Shown: positions 9,605 through 19,755, counted from the first letter of the stretch. The stretch is 64,000 nucleotides of DNA from Kordia sp. (GCA_002733415.1 NVVR01000001.1:296448-360447); one strand, 5' to 3'. The notes: generated by a model from the letters alone, not told the origin. Numbers and translations: made by a program.

Positions 9605-11053
9605 TTAATTATTATCAGAATGTCCAACAGCTTCTCCTAAAAAGGTAGCAGTGGTACAGTCGTTTATTTTTACGTTTACAAAATCGCCAATTTTATAATG
9701 TTCTTTAGGGAAAACAATCATGTTACTTTGGGTGTTTCTTCCTGCCCAATGCGCATCTGATTTTTTCGAAGTTTTTTCAATTAAAACTTCTTCAGTTTTT
9801 CCTAAATGTTTTTTTAATTGTTCATGACCAATAGTGCGCTGCACATCAATTACTTCTTGTAAGCGACGTTTTTTTGTTTCAAAAGGAACATCATCATCAA
9901 GTTTTCGTCCAGCTAAAGTTCCTGGACGTTCAGAGTATGAAAACATAAATCCGTAATCATATTGTACATGCTTGATTAAATCTAAAGTGTCTTGATGGTC
10001 CTCCTCAGTTTCTGTTGGAAAACCAATAATCATGTCTTGAGATAGTGCTATTCCAGGAATGATTTGATATATAGTGTCCGTCAGTTCCATGTATTCCTCA
10101 CGAGTGTGCTGACGGTTCATTTTTTTAAGAATTCTATTACTCCCGCTTTGTACTGGTAAGTGCAGGTGTTTGCAAATATTTTTATGCATAGCCATGGTGC
10201 GAATTACTTCTAAACTCATATCCTGTGGATTAGAGGTAGAAAAACGAATACGTAATTTCGGATTAGCTAAAGCAACCATGTCTAATAATTTTGCAAAATC
10301 TACAGCAGTAGTTTTTTGCATTTCGGAAGCGTTTTTAAAATCTTTTTTAAGTCCACCACCATACCATAAATAACTATCTACGTTCTGTCCTAATAGAGTA
10401 ACTTCCTTGTATCCTTTAGAAATTAAGTCGGTTATTTCACTTAAAATAGATTGTGTATCTCTGCTTCGTTCTCGTCCTCTGGTGAATGGAACAACGCAAA
10501 AAGTACACATATTGTCACATCCACGAGTAATAGAAACAAAAGCGGTAACACCGTTACTTTGTAATCTTACAGGGGAAATGTCTGCATAGGTTTCTTCTTT
10601 CGATAATAATACGTTTACGGCACTTCTACCATCTTCAACATCAGCAATAAGATTTGGTAAATCTTTGTAGGCATCAGGTCCTACAACAAGATCAACTATC
10701 TTTTCTTCTTCTAGAAACTTCTCTTTTAAACGTTCGGCCATACATCCTAAAACACCAACTTTCATATTTGGGTTGATATCCCTTTTTACAGCATTGTATT
10801 TTTGAAGGCGTTTACGAATGGTTTGTTCGGCTTTATCACGAATAGAACATGTGTTCACTAAAACTAAATCGGCTTCTTCTAACTTATCAGTAGTATTGAA
10901 TCCGTCTTGAGCTAAAATAGAGGCGACAACTTCACTGTCGGCAAAGTTCATTTGACAACCATAACTTTCAATAAAAAGTTTACGTGAATTCCCTTTCTTG
11001 TGAATTGTATTTAATTGTTCTCCTTGTTTGCTTTCGTCTATTATCTTCTCCAT
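9605..11053 (-). CDS. miaB: tRNA-2-methylthio-N6-dimethylallyladenosine synthase MiaB
   Basis: This 482-residue radical-SAM enzyme adds the methylthio group to i6A37 of tRNAs reading UNN codons. The N-terminal UPF0004 domain supplies three cluster-binding cysteines (SYGCQMN, VNTCSIRDKA, GVLGCMAE). The radical-SAM motif CDNMCTFCVVP binds the second 4Fe-4S cluster, and a C-terminal TRAM domain binds tRNA. Length and motifs are complete. It is the first gene of the minus-strand run that continues to the sigma-54 activator and lptE. Confidence 0.97.
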   Translation of the reverse strand: MEKIIDESKQGEQLNTIHKKGNSRKLFIESYGCQMNFADSEVVASILAQDGFNTTDKLEEADLVLVNTCSIRDKAEQTIRKRLQKYNAVKRDINPNMKVGVLGCMAERLKEKFLEEEKIVDLVVGPDAYKDLPNLIADVEDGRSAVNVLLSKEETYADISPVRLQSNGVTAFVSITRGCDNMCTFCVVPFTRGRERSRDTQSILSEITDLISKGYKEVTLLGQNVDSYLWYGGGLKKDFKNASEMQKTTAVDFAKLLDMVALANPKLRIRFSTSNPQDMSLEVIRTMAMHKNICKHLHLPVQSGSNRILKKMNRQHTREEYMELTDTIYQIIPGIALSQDMIIGFPTETEEDHQDTLDLIKHVQYDYGFMFSYSERPGTLAGRKLDDDVPFETKKRRLQEVIDVQRTIGHEQLKKHLGKTEEVLIEKTSKKSDAHWAGRNTQSNMIVFPKEHYKIGDFVNVKINDCTTATFLGEAVGHSDNN

Positions 11054-11163
11054 CTAAATGTGTATTTCTCGGATTTAAAGCAAAGATAATGCTAAAATAA
11101 ACTTCTGACAAAGTGGCATGGTTTATTTGTGTATATTTACTAAAACTAACAAAAAATATAAAA

Positions 11164-11943
11164 ATGAACTTTTCGGAATTAGAACAAAAAATTAATGAAA
11201 ATAAAAGTATCGATTTTGGAGATATTTTCAGTAAATCAATAGAGTTGTTTAAGAAAACATGGAAACAAGGGTTGTTGCATGCTTTACTGTCGGTTGGATT
11301 GGTGTTGGGTGTTATGGCTTTAGTATTAGTGCCTTTGTTTTTAATGGGGGTTTTTGATCCATCTGCTTTTGAAAGTATAGAAAGTGGCGATCCGGATTAT
11401 AAATCTATTATTATAGTTTACTTAGTAATGTTCCCTGCAATATTTTTGGCTTCAGTTTTTTCTTTACTGTTAAACATGGCGTTTTATAGAATGATAAAAC
11501 AAATAGACTTAGATGAACCTGCTTCGTCGGTTTCTTTCGGGATGTTTATGAATACGAAATACTTTATGAAAGCTTTAGTGTTGTCAATAATAACAACGCT
11601 AATAGCTGTAGTGGCTGTATTAGCGTGCTATTTACCGTTGTTTTATGTAATGGTACCGCTAACCTTATTGATACCGATTTTAACGTTTAATCCTGAAATG
11701 TCTAATTCAGACTTGATAAAGGCTAGCTTTAAATTAGGGACTAAAAAATGGTTAATTACTTTTGGGTTAATTTTTATATCTGCAATTTTAGCTGAATTGG
11801 TTGGTTTGATATTGTGTGGTGTTGGAATATTTGTTACAATGTCATTTATTTATTTGCCATCGTATTTTGTATATAAAGACACTATAGGTTTTGTTGATGA
11901 TTCAGGTGATTTACAAGAAAAAGAAAAAATATGCGAACTGTAA
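11164..11943 (+). CDS. Multi-pass membrane protein of unknown function
   Basis: From the ATG at 11164 (MNFSELEQKI) the protein has about 259 residues. A soluble N-terminal helix is followed by five or six hydrophobic segments, for example LLHALLSVGLVLGVMALVLV and LVLSIITTLIAVVAVLACYL. An upstream in-frame ATG at 11113 would add 17 poorly fitting residues and lies where a promoter is expected. No catalytic motif is visible. The gene stands alone between the divergent miaB and topA. Confidence 0.7.
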   Translation: MNFSELEQKINENKSIDFGDIFSKSIELFKKTWKQGLLHALLSVGLVLGVMALVLVPLFLMGVFDPSAFESIESGDPDYKSIIIVYLVMFPAIFLASVFSLLLNMAFYRMIKQIDLDEPASSVSFGMFMNTKYFMKALVLSIITTLIAVVAVLACYLPLFYVMVPLTLLIPILTFNPEMSNSDLIKASFKLGTKKWLITFGLIFISAILAELVGLILCGVGIFVTMSFIYLPSYFVYKDTIGFVDDSGDLQEKEKICEL

Positions 11944-11969
11944 TTGTATTTAAATAATGGGTTGTAAAA

Positions 11970-12013
11970 CTGCTTTTAACTGAAATTTCAAGGTTAAAAG
12001 CAGATTTTTTTTT
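11970..12013 (+). terminator. Terminator after the membrane protein gene
   Basis: An 11-bp stem (CTGCTTTTAAC / GTTAAAAGCAG) with a 12-base loop is followed by a run of T at 12005-12013. Confidence 0.8.
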
Positions 12014-12033
12014 AGAAATAGTTTTTTTTGATA

Positions 12034-12041
12034 TACTTTTG
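12034..12041 (+). promoter_or_regulatory. Bacteroidota -7 box upstream of topA
   Basis: TACTTTTG matches the TAnnTTTG consensus and lies 21 bp upstream of the topA ATG. No clear TTG -33 element is seen at the usual distance. Confidence 0.5.
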
Positions 12042-12061
12042 CAAAATCTAAAAGGGAATAA

Positions 12062-14593
12062 ATGGCAAAGAATTTAGTTATAGTTGAGTCACCTGCAAAG
12101 GCGAAAACGATTGAAAAATTTTTAGGAAAAGACTTTAAAGTGGAATCTAGTTATGGTCACATAGCGGATTTACCTTCTAAAGAATTAGGGGTAGATGTTG
12201 AAGGAGATTTTGATCCCATATACATTGTTTCTGACGATAAAAAAGCAGTAGTTAAAAAACTAAAAGCTTTAGCTAAAAAAGCAGATATGGTATGGCTAGC
12301 TTCGGATGAGGATCGCGAGGGAGAAGCAATAGCATGGCATTTACAAGAAACATTAGAATTAGATAAGGATAAAACAAAACGTATTGTTTTTAACTCAATA
12401 ACTAAAAAAGCAGTAACCACTGCAATTGAGAATCCAAGAGAGATAGATTACAACTTAGTAAACGCACAGCAGGCTCGTAGAGTTTTAGATAGATTGGTTG
12501 GGTATGAGTTGTCTCCAGTATTATGGAGGAAAGTAAAAAGAGGTTTGTCAGCAGGTAGAGTGCAATCGGTATCTGTTCGATTAATTGTAGAGAAGGAGAG
12601 AGCTATTCAGGAATTCAATACAAAAGCATCTTATAAAGTAGTTGCAGAATTTAGTACTGAAGCAGGGAAGAAATTCAAAGCAAAGGTCTCAAAAGACTTT
12701 TCTGCTAAAGCAGAGGCACAAGCTTTTTTAGAAAAAAATAAGGGAGCTGATTTCAGTGTAGCTGATTTAACTAAGAAGCCAGCAAAAAAATCTCCAGCAG
12801 CACCATTTACAACGTCTACATTACAGCAAGAAGCGTCACGTAAGTTATATTTTTCAGTAAGTAAAACAATGCAAGTTGCACAACGTTTGTATGAGCAAGG
12901 GTTGGTTACTTATATGAGAACTGATAGTGTGAGTTTGTCAGAAGAGGCGTTAGAGGCAGCTAAAAAAGAAATTGAAAATTACTACGGTAAGGAATACGCA
13001 AAAACTAGAAGTTTTGCGAATAAAAGTAAAGGGGCACAGGAAGCGCATGAGGCAATACGACCTACAAATATGGATGTGCATACGGTTGATTTGGAAAGAG
13101 ATCAGTCTCGTTTGTATGAATTAATATGGAAGCGTACGTTGGCATCACAAATGAGTGATGCGCAATTAGAGAATACGAATGTGAAAATTAATGCTTCAAC
13201 ACATCAACAACAATTTACTGCAAGTGGTCAGGTGGTGAAGTTTGATGGTTTCTTAAAAGTGTATTTGGAAGGGAATGATAATGAAGAGGAGGAGGAAGAT
13301 GGAATGTTGCCTACAATGAAAGTTGATGAGGCTGTAGCGAATCATTATATCACTGCTACGGAACGTTTTACAAGACCGCCATATCGTTTTACGGAAGCTT
13401 CTTTAGTAAAGAGGTTAGAGGAACTAGGTATCGGTCGTCCGTCTACATATGCGCCAACAATTTCTACTATCCAGAATAGAAATTATGTTGAAAAAGGTCA
13501 AATAGAAGGAGTTGAACGTAATTATTGCCAATTGCTTTTAGAGAATGACAATTTAAAAGATACTACTTTAACAGAAAAAGTTGGTTCGGATAAAGGAAAG
13601 TTGATCCCTACGGATATTGGAATTATCGTAAACGACTTTTTGGTAACAAATTTCAAAAGTATATTAGAATATAGTTTTACTGCCAATGTAGAAGAAACGT
13701 TTGATTTAATTGCTTCGGGTGATAAGGACTGGAAAGTAATGATGAAAGACTTCTATGAAGAGTTTCATCCACAGGTATTGGATGTGCAGGAAAACGCAGA
13801 ACGTGGAAACGGGGAGCGTATTTTAGGAGTTCATCCAGAGTCGGGGCGTCGTGTAAGTGTTCGTTTAGGACGTTTCGGTGCGATGGTACAAGTTGGAGTT
13901 GTTGAGGATGAAGAAAAACCATTGTTCGCAAGTTTAACTGAAAATCAAAGTTTAGGGTCTATTACTTTTGAAGAAGCAATGGATTTATTCAAATTGCCTA
14001 AAAACTTAGGTGATTATGATGGGGAAGAAGTTATCGTAAGTAATGGTCGTTTTGGGCCATATATCAAGTTTGGTGAAAAATACGTTTCTCTTGAAAAGGG
14101 AGAAAATGCGATGGATGTTGATTTTGATCGTGCGGTAGTGTTGATTGAAGCAAAGAAAAAAGCAGATGCGCCAATTCATCATTATGAAGGTCATGAAATA
14201 ACTAAAGGTGTTGGTCGTTTCGGTCCGTTTATAAAATGGAATGGAATTTTCATCAATGTAAATAAAAAATACGATTACGATAATTTAACAAATGCTGATT
14301 TAGAAGAATTAATTGAGCTAAAGAAGCAAAAGGAAATTGATAAGTTACTTGTTAATTGGGAAGAAGAAGGAATTCGAATAGAAAAAGCCCGTTGGGGACG
14401 TTTTAATGTTATTCAAGGTAAAATTAAAGTTGAATTAGCGAAAACTGTTGATGTTTCTAAAATAACTTTAGAAGAAGCTCAGGATATGATTGAAGCTAAG
14501 AAGCCTAAAAAGAAAAAGGCTGCTGCTAAAAAGAAACCTGCAGCAAAGAAAAAAACTACAGCTAAAAAGACAACTAAGAAAAAAACAAGCTAA
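12062..14593 (+). CDS. topA: DNA topoisomerase I
   Basis: This 843-residue type IA topoisomerase relaxes negative supercoils. The Toprim domain shows Glu9 (VES) and the DEDRE motif at residues 82-86. The cleavage tyrosine is Tyr284 in LVTYMRTDSV. The C-terminus has repeated GRFG modules (GRFGAMVQVG, GRFGPYIKFG, GRFGPFIKWN) instead of obvious four-Cys zinc fingers, followed by a Lys/Ala-rich tail of about 35 residues that probably binds DNA nonspecifically. The stop is four bases before the start of the next gene. Confidence 0.97.
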   Translation: MAKNLVIVESPAKAKTIEKFLGKDFKVESSYGHIADLPSKELGVDVEGDFDPIYIVSDDKKAVVKKLKALAKKADMVWLASDEDREGEAIAWHLQETLELDKDKTKRIVFNSITKKAVTTAIENPREIDYNLVNAQQARRVLDRLVGYELSPVLWRKVKRGLSAGRVQSVSVRLIVEKERAIQEFNTKASYKVVAEFSTEAGKKFKAKVSKDFSAKAEAQAFLEKNKGADFSVADLTKKPAKKSPAAPFTTSTLQQEASRKLYFSVSKTMQVAQRLYEQGLVTYMRTDSVSLSEEALEAAKKEIENYYGKEYAKTRSFANKSKGAQEAHEAIRPTNMDVHTVDLERDQSRLYELIWKRTLASQMSDAQLENTNVKINASTHQQQFTASGQVVKFDGFLKVYLEGNDNEEEEEDGMLPTMKVDEAVANHYITATERFTRPPYRFTEASLVKRLEELGIGRPSTYAPTISTIQNRNYVEKGQIEGVERNYCQLLLENDNLKDTTLTEKVGSDKGKLIPTDIGIIVNDFLVTNFKSILEYSFTANVEETFDLIASGDKDWKVMMKDFYEEFHPQVLDVQENAERGNGERILGVHPESGRRVSVRLGRFGAMVQVGVVEDEEKPLFASLTENQSLGSITFEEAMDLFKLPKNLGDYDGEEVIVSNGRFGPYIKFGEKYVSLEKGENAMDVDFDRAVVLIEAKKKADAPIHHYEGHEITKGVGRFGPFIKWNGIFINVNKKYDYDNLTNADLEELIELKKQKEIDKLLVNWEEEGIRIEKARWGRFNVIQGKIKVELAKTVDVSKITLEEAQDMIEAKKPKKKKAAAKKKPAAKKKTTAKKTTKKKTS

Positions 14594-14597
14594 ACAA

Positions 14598-15764
14598 ATG
14601 ATATTAGATTTTCTAACTCCAGTTGCAGACAGTGTAATAGCTCATGCGAAGTTACAAGACAAGCAATCGTTAGGGAATTCAATTTCATTCTATAAAGAAG
14701 GTGGTGAGTTTCCTGAAATTGAAAAAGGAGCTTTAGTGCTTGTAGGGGTTCTAGAGAATAGGAATGACATTAACTACTTAGGAGAGCAATTGTCTTTTGA
14801 TGAAACAAGAAAGGCTCTTTGCGAATTGTTTCCGGGTAATTGGAAAATGCCAATTGTAGATATTGGTAATATTCATCCGGGCGAAACCGTTTCAGACACG
14901 TATTTTGCGTTAAAGAAAGTAGTAGCCGCAGTTGTGAAGCTAGGGGCTATTCCGATAGTGCTGGGAGGTTCCCATGATTTAACTTACGCAATGTATCGCG
15001 CTTACGATGATTTAGATCAGATGGTAAGTTTGGTGTGTATAGATGCAAAGTTTGATTTAAAAGATACTTCAGAAGGAATTAAAAATAACAACTACATGAA
15101 TGCAGTAGTTGTAGAAGAGCCAAATAATTTAATTAACTTTTCAAATATTGGGTTTCAGACCTACTACAATGCTCAGGAAGAAATAGACCTGCTAGAGAAA
15201 TTGTATTTTGAAACCTATCGTTTGGGTGAGATAACTAATGATATAGGTTTGGTTGAGCCGATTACACGTGATGCAGATGTAGTGAGCTTTGATATGACAT
15301 CAATTAAGGCGTCTGAAATAGCAAAAGGGGAAGGGTATCGTTCGCCGAATGGTTTTGACGGAAAGGAAGCGTGTGCTATTGCTAGGTATTCTGGTGTAAG
15401 TAATACGGTCTCTAGTTTCGGGCTGTTTGAGTTAAATAACAAATTATCTTGTTCAGGAGTAATGCTTTCTGCGCAAATGATTTGGTATTTTGTTGAAGGG
15501 GTGCATTGTAGAATAACGGAGCCTTCTTTAAGTTCTGAATCTGGTTATAAAAAATACATCGTACCATCTCAAGACTACGATTTGGTGTTTTATGAGAGTT
15601 TAATCAGTAAAAGATGGTGGGTAAAATTGCCTGATAACGAGTTGGAGAATAATAATATTAAAAAACATTCGTTATTATCTTGCACACAAGAGGATTATTT
15701 GATAGCTTGTGATCAGCAAATTCCTAAAAGGATATTCAAAGCCTTTAGAAAAAATTTAATTTAA
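14598..15764 (+). CDS. Arginase/formimidoylglutamase-fold protein with altered metal ligands
   Basis: The ATG at 14598, four bases past topA, gives 388 residues; a longer frame starting inside topA is only the Lys-rich tail in another frame. The ureohydrolase fold is recognisable from GGSHD (123-127), SLVCIDAKFD (144-153) and VVSFDMTSIKAS (228-239). In active ureohydrolases the second and third motifs read DAHxD and SxDxDxxD. Here Lys151 replaces the His and Thr234 replaces the second Asp, so the binuclear Mn site is probably lost. The gene precedes gldK, a linkage I recall from other Flavobacteriia, where it is usually annotated formimidoylglutamase. Confidence 0.8.
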   Translation: MILDFLTPVADSVIAHAKLQDKQSLGNSISFYKEGGEFPEIEKGALVLVGVLENRNDINYLGEQLSFDETRKALCELFPGNWKMPIVDIGNIHPGETVSDTYFALKKVVAAVVKLGAIPIVLGGSHDLTYAMYRAYDDLDQMVSLVCIDAKFDLKDTSEGIKNNNYMNAVVVEEPNNLINFSNIGFQTYYNAQEEIDLLEKLYFETYRLGEITNDIGLVEPITRDADVVSFDMTSIKASEIAKGEGYRSPNGFDGKEACAIARYSGVSNTVSSFGLFELNNKLSCSGVMLSAQMIWYFVEGVHCRITEPSLSSESGYKKYIVPSQDYDLVFYESLISKRWWVKLPDNELENNNIKKHSLLSCTQEDYLIACDQQIPKRIFKAFRKNLI

Positions 15765-15859
15765 CACAATTTTAAGTGAATATTCGTTTAAAAGTATTTT
15801 CTCCGTGTTAAAACGCACTAATTTTTTCTGACTTAGTTAAATATTTTTTCAATTAAAAG

Positions 15860-15890
15860 TTGCTTTTTTGAAAATATATGGATATGTTTA
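15860..15890 (+). promoter_or_regulatory. Candidate promoter of the gldKLMN operon
   Basis: TTG at 15860 and TATGTTTA at 15883-15890 are spaced 20 bp and resemble TTG-N19-TAnnTTTG with one mismatch. They lie about 45 bp upstream of the gldK ATG. Confidence 0.4.
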
Positions 15891-15933
15891 CGCCTTTGAA
15901 AATAATAAGATATTAATATAAGACAGCGATTCT

Positions 15934-17325
15934 ATGAAGAAGTTTATGCTTTTAGCCATGATTTTTACCCTACTTACTAGTTGTGGTGGTGGAAATAACG
16001 GAGAACTTGTAGGTACAAGTGGTAAGAAATGGCATCCGGAAAAACCATACGGAATGAGTTTAGTTCCTGGTGGTTCTTTTACTATGGGTAAATCTGATGA
16101 AGATAGACCAGCAGTTCAAGATGCTCCTGCAAAAACGGTAACAGTACGTTCTTTTTATATGGATGAAACTGAAATCACAAATAACGAGTACAGACAATTC
16201 GTTTTTTGGGTAAGAGACTCTATAGTAAGAACACGTTTAGCAATTTTAGCAGACGAACTTGGAGAGACTGGGGTGGATGATTCTGGAAATAAAAGTAAAG
16301 ACGGTGGAATTGGTGATTATGCATTTAAGGATGCTGATACAACTGACATGTCTGCATGGGATAAATATATGCTTGATAACTACTACAGTTTGATGGATGG
16401 TTATGAAGGAAGAAAGTTGAATAATGATATTGAGCTTTTAACTGATACTGACGATTATCCGGATGAGTATTACTCTGAAGTAATGGATACTATGTATTTG
16501 CCAATTGATGAGGCATTTAACGGGAACCGTCCTTGGGATGTGAAGAAGTTTGTGTACAGATACAAATGGTTGGATATTGAAGAAGCAGCAAAAGCTAAAA
16601 ACAAAGGTAAAAGAAGAAGGAATTTCATTAAAACTGATACAGTAGAAGTTTACCCAGATACTACAGTTTGGATTAGAGATTTTGCATATTCGTATAATGA
16701 GCCAATGCACAATGATTACTTCTGGCATGATGCTTATGGAATGTATCCAGTAGTTGGAGTTTCTTGGATGCAGGCTAAAGCTTTCTGTGATTGGAGAACT
16801 TTAAATAAAAACGCAACAATCAAAAAAGGTAGAGCTCATGTAAATGGATTTAGATTGCCTTCTGAAGCGGAGTGGGAATATGCTGCTCGTGGAGGTCTGC
16901 ATGGTGGTACTTACCCTTGGGGAGGTCCTTATGCTAAAAATGATAGAGGTTGTTTCTTAGCTAACTTTAAGCCTTTAAGAGGTGATTACGCTGCCGATCA
17001 GGCATTGTATACTGTAGAGGCTAATGCGTATCAACCAAATGACTATAACTTATATAACATGGCAGGAAATGTGTCAGAATGGACAGCGTCTTCTTATGAA
17101 GCTAATGCTTATGAGTATATGTCAACAATGAACCCAAGTGTAAGCGATAAGAACAATATGCGTAAAGTAATACGTGGCGGTTCGTGGAAGGATGTAGCTT
17201 TCTTTTTACAGGTAAGTTCACGTGATTATGAATATGCTGATTCAGCTCGTAGTTATGTAGGATTTAGGACTGTACAGGATTATATGGGTACGGATACAAC
17301 ACCTTCTAAAAACTCAGTACGATAA
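15934..17325 (+). CDS. gldK: Gliding/T9SS lipoprotein GldK (PorK-like)
   Basis: This 463-residue lipoprotein has a signal ending LLTSC (Cys17). The body is a formylglycine-generating-enzyme-like (sulfatase-modifying factor) fold, visible in GMSLVPGGSFTMG, ETEITNNEYRQF, FRLPSEAEWEYAARGG and NMAGNVSEW. Together with GldN it forms the large periplasmic ring of the type IX secretion system. It is the first gene of the contiguous gldKLMN cluster, which also powers gliding in motile members. The enzyme-like fold is structural in this family. Confidence 0.97.
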   Translation: MKKFMLLAMIFTLLTSCGGGNNGELVGTSGKKWHPEKPYGMSLVPGGSFTMGKSDEDRPAVQDAPAKTVTVRSFYMDETEITNNEYRQFVFWVRDSIVRTRLAILADELGETGVDDSGNKSKDGGIGDYAFKDADTTDMSAWDKYMLDNYYSLMDGYEGRKLNNDIELLTDTDDYPDEYYSEVMDTMYLPIDEAFNGNRPWDVKKFVYRYKWLDIEEAAKAKNKGKRRRNFIKTDTVEVYPDTTVWIRDFAYSYNEPMHNDYFWHDAYGMYPVVGVSWMQAKAFCDWRTLNKNATIKKGRAHVNGFRLPSEAEWEYAARGGLHGGTYPWGGPYAKNDRGCFLANFKPLRGDYAADQALYTVEANAYQPNDYNLYNMAGNVSEWTASSYEANAYEYMSTMNPSVSDKNNMRKVIRGGSWKDVAFFLQVSSRDYEYADSARSYVGFRTVQDYMGTDTTPSKNSVR

Positions 17326-17388
17326 TTAAAACGATTAATAATACCAACAAATTTATATTAACTTAACTTAAACTAAAAACTATTTATT

Positions 17389-18027
17389 ATGGCACAATCA
17401 AAAGGATACAAAAGATTTATGGCAATGGCTTACGGACTAGGAGCTGCAGTTGTAATTTTAGGAGCACTATTCAAATTAATGCACTGGCCTGGAGCAAGTT
17501 TAATGCTTATTGTCGGATTAGGAGCTGAGGCAATTATTTTCGCGCTTTCTGCATTTGAACCATTAGGAGAAGATTTAGACTGGTCATTAGTGTACCCGGA
17601 ATTAGCTGGTGGACAAACAATGGGTGGTAAAAAATCTAAAGAAGTTAAAGGCGAAGCACAAGGGATGTTATCTCAGAAATTAGATGATATGTTAAAAGAT
17701 GCTAAGTTAGACGCTAACTTAATGTCTTCTTTAAGTACATCAATACAAAACTTTAAAGGAGCAGCTGAAAATATTCAACCGGCGATTGATTCTATGGCAG
17801 CAACTAAAAAATATTCTGAACAAATGTCATTGGCAGCTGGGCAAATGGAGTCTTTAAACTCTCTTTACAAAGTTCAAATGGAATCTGCTGCGCGTCAAAC
17901 TGAGGCTAATAAAATGGCTGCAGATAATGCAGAAGGATTAAAAGCTCAAATGGAGTCGTTAACTTCTAACTTATCTTCTTTAAACGGAGTATATGGTGGA
18001 ATGTTATCAGCAATGTCAAACAAATAA
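17389..18027 (+). CDS. gldL: T9SS motor protein GldL (PorL-like)
   Basis: The protein has 212 residues with two transmembrane helices in the first 65 residues (FMAMAYGLGAAVVILGALF; SLMLIVGLGAEAIIFALSAF), including the conserved KLMHWPGA loop between them. The rest is a helical, coiled-coil-like cytoplasmic tail rich in Met, Ser and Gln. GldL and GldM form the proton-driven inner-membrane motor of T9SS. The gene lies 63 bp after gldK. Confidence 0.97.
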   Translation: MAQSKGYKRFMAMAYGLGAAVVILGALFKLMHWPGASLMLIVGLGAEAIIFALSAFEPLGEDLDWSLVYPELAGGQTMGGKKSKEVKGEAQGMLSQKLDDMLKDAKLDANLMSSLSTSIQNFKGAAENIQPAIDSMAATKKYSEQMSLAAGQMESLNSLYKVQMESAARQTEANKMAADNAEGLKAQMESLTSNLSSLNGVYGGMLSAMSNK

Positions 18028-18081
18028 TTAGTTTTTAAAACTAAACATTAATTTATTATTAATTTAAAAACTAATTAGAAT

Positions 18082-19653
18082 ATGGCAAGTGGAAAATTGT
18101 CCCCAAGGCAAAAGATGATTAACCTAATGTATTTAGTGTTAATTGCAATGTTAGCACTGAATATGTCAAAAGAAGTATTGACAGCATTTGGTATCATGAA
18201 CGACAAGTTTGTAGAAAATAATGTAGCTTCGACTACAAAGAATGATGAATTTTTAGCGGCTTTAAAACAGAAAGCAGCTGATGAGCCAGAACAGTATAGT
18301 GTTTTGAATTCAAAAGCTAAAAATATCTCACAAGCATCTAAAGAATTTTACACAGTATTGGCTGGTGTTAAAAAATTGATGGAATCTCCTTATCTAGAAG
18401 ATATGGAGGGTGGAAAACTACCATATGAGAATATGGATAAAGGTGATCATATTGATGAATTATGGTTCTCAAGAGATAAAATAGCACCAGAAGGAGTAAA
18501 AGTTGTTGCTGCTTTTGATAAATATAGAAAATCTATGTTTGCTCTTTTAGATAGTAAGGATGCAAAGGGTAAGCAATTAAATCAAGGATTGATTGATATC
18601 TTAAATGATAAATTTAACACGGATCCTATTAAAGCAAAAGATGGAGCTACAAAAACGTGGTTAGCATATAACTTCCAAGGATTTCCGTCAATTGCATCTT
18701 TAGCTAAGGTGTCTTCTATGCAATCAGATATTAAAGCTTTAGAATCTGATGTATTATCAAGATTACTTTCAGGGGAACAACAAAAACAATTATCTTTTAG
18801 TAATTATCGTGCAATTGTAATACCTGAAAAAACAGCTTTCTTTTCTGGAGAAAACTTTAAGGGTAGAATTGTTTTGGGGCGTGTTGATGCTTCAACAAAA
18901 CCTAATTCTGTAATTCTTAACGGGAAAGAAGTTGATTCTAAAAACTTTAAAGAGGGTGGAGTTGTTTTAGATTTCCCTTCTGGAGCTGTTGGAGAGAGAG
19001 ACTTAAAAGGTAAATTTATTTTCTTAGAAAATGGGAAGCCAGTTGAAGTAGCTATTGAAAGTTCTTATGCAGTAGTACCTAAACCAAATTCTGCAACTAT
19101 TTCTGCAGATAAAATGAACGTTGTTTATCGTGGGATTCCTAATCCAATGACTATTTCTTTTGCTGGAATTACTTCTAATAAAGTAAATGCTTCAGCTCCT
19201 GGATTAAGAAAATCTGGTAAAGGATACTTGATGACACCTACAAAAGGTAGAGAGGTTACTATTAATGTAACTGGAACTTTACCTGATGGGCAAAGAGTAT
19301 CAGATAAAAAGAAATTTAGAATTAAAGATATTCCTCGTCCAGCAGCTGCAGTAAGTGGGGTAACTGGGATAGCAAAGAAATCTAAAAACGCATTAAAAAA
19401 TGCAACAGTATCTGCAATGTTAGAAGACTTTGTATTTGACTTGAAGTTAAAAGTAAATTCATTTAAGTTTAAAGTTCCTGGTCAACCAACAATTGTTTGT
19501 CAAGGAAGAAAATTAAGTGAAAGAGCTAAAAGTGCTTTAGCAAGAGCTAAACGTGGAGATCAAGTAACAATATTTGGTTTAAAAGCTTCTGTAGTAGGAA
19601 GTCCTATTAAATTAAAAGATGCCTCTCCTGTTATTGTTGAGCTTTCTAACTAA
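18082..19653 (+). CDS. gldM: T9SS motor protein GldM (PorM-like)
   Basis: This 523-residue protein opens with KLSPRQKMINLMYLVLIAML, a single transmembrane helix typical of GldM. A helical periplasmic domain follows, then several beta-rich domains ending SPVIVELSN. The dimeric periplasmic shaft links the GldL motor in the inner membrane to the GldK/GldN ring. The gene lies 54 bp downstream of gldL, in the canonical order. Confidence 0.97.
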   Translation: MASGKLSPRQKMINLMYLVLIAMLALNMSKEVLTAFGIMNDKFVENNVASTTKNDEFLAALKQKAADEPEQYSVLNSKAKNISQASKEFYTVLAGVKKLMESPYLEDMEGGKLPYENMDKGDHIDELWFSRDKIAPEGVKVVAAFDKYRKSMFALLDSKDAKGKQLNQGLIDILNDKFNTDPIKAKDGATKTWLAYNFQGFPSIASLAKVSSMQSDIKALESDVLSRLLSGEQQKQLSFSNYRAIVIPEKTAFFSGENFKGRIVLGRVDASTKPNSVILNGKEVDSKNFKEGGVVLDFPSGAVGERDLKGKFIFLENGKPVEVAIESSYAVVPKPNSATISADKMNVVYRGIPNPMTISFAGITSNKVNASAPGLRKSGKGYLMTPTKGREVTINVTGTLPDGQRVSDKKKFRIKDIPRPAAAVSGVTGIAKKSKNALKNATVSAMLEDFVFDLKLKVNSFKFKVPGQPTIVCQGRKLSERAKSALARAKRGDQVTIFGLKASVVGSPIKLKDASPVIVELSN

Positions 19654-19755
19654 GTAATAGAATTAGAATATAATACACATTCAAAACAGTTTGGTTATTC
19701 CGAACTGTTTTGAATGAATTACACCAGAGTTGTAATAAAAACAAAAATTGAAAAG

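Noticed and set aside
14490..14597. N-terminal extension of the arginase-fold protein
   Set aside because: The extra 36 Lys/Arg-rich residues are the topA C-terminal tail read in another frame; the ATG at 14598 fits the family start.
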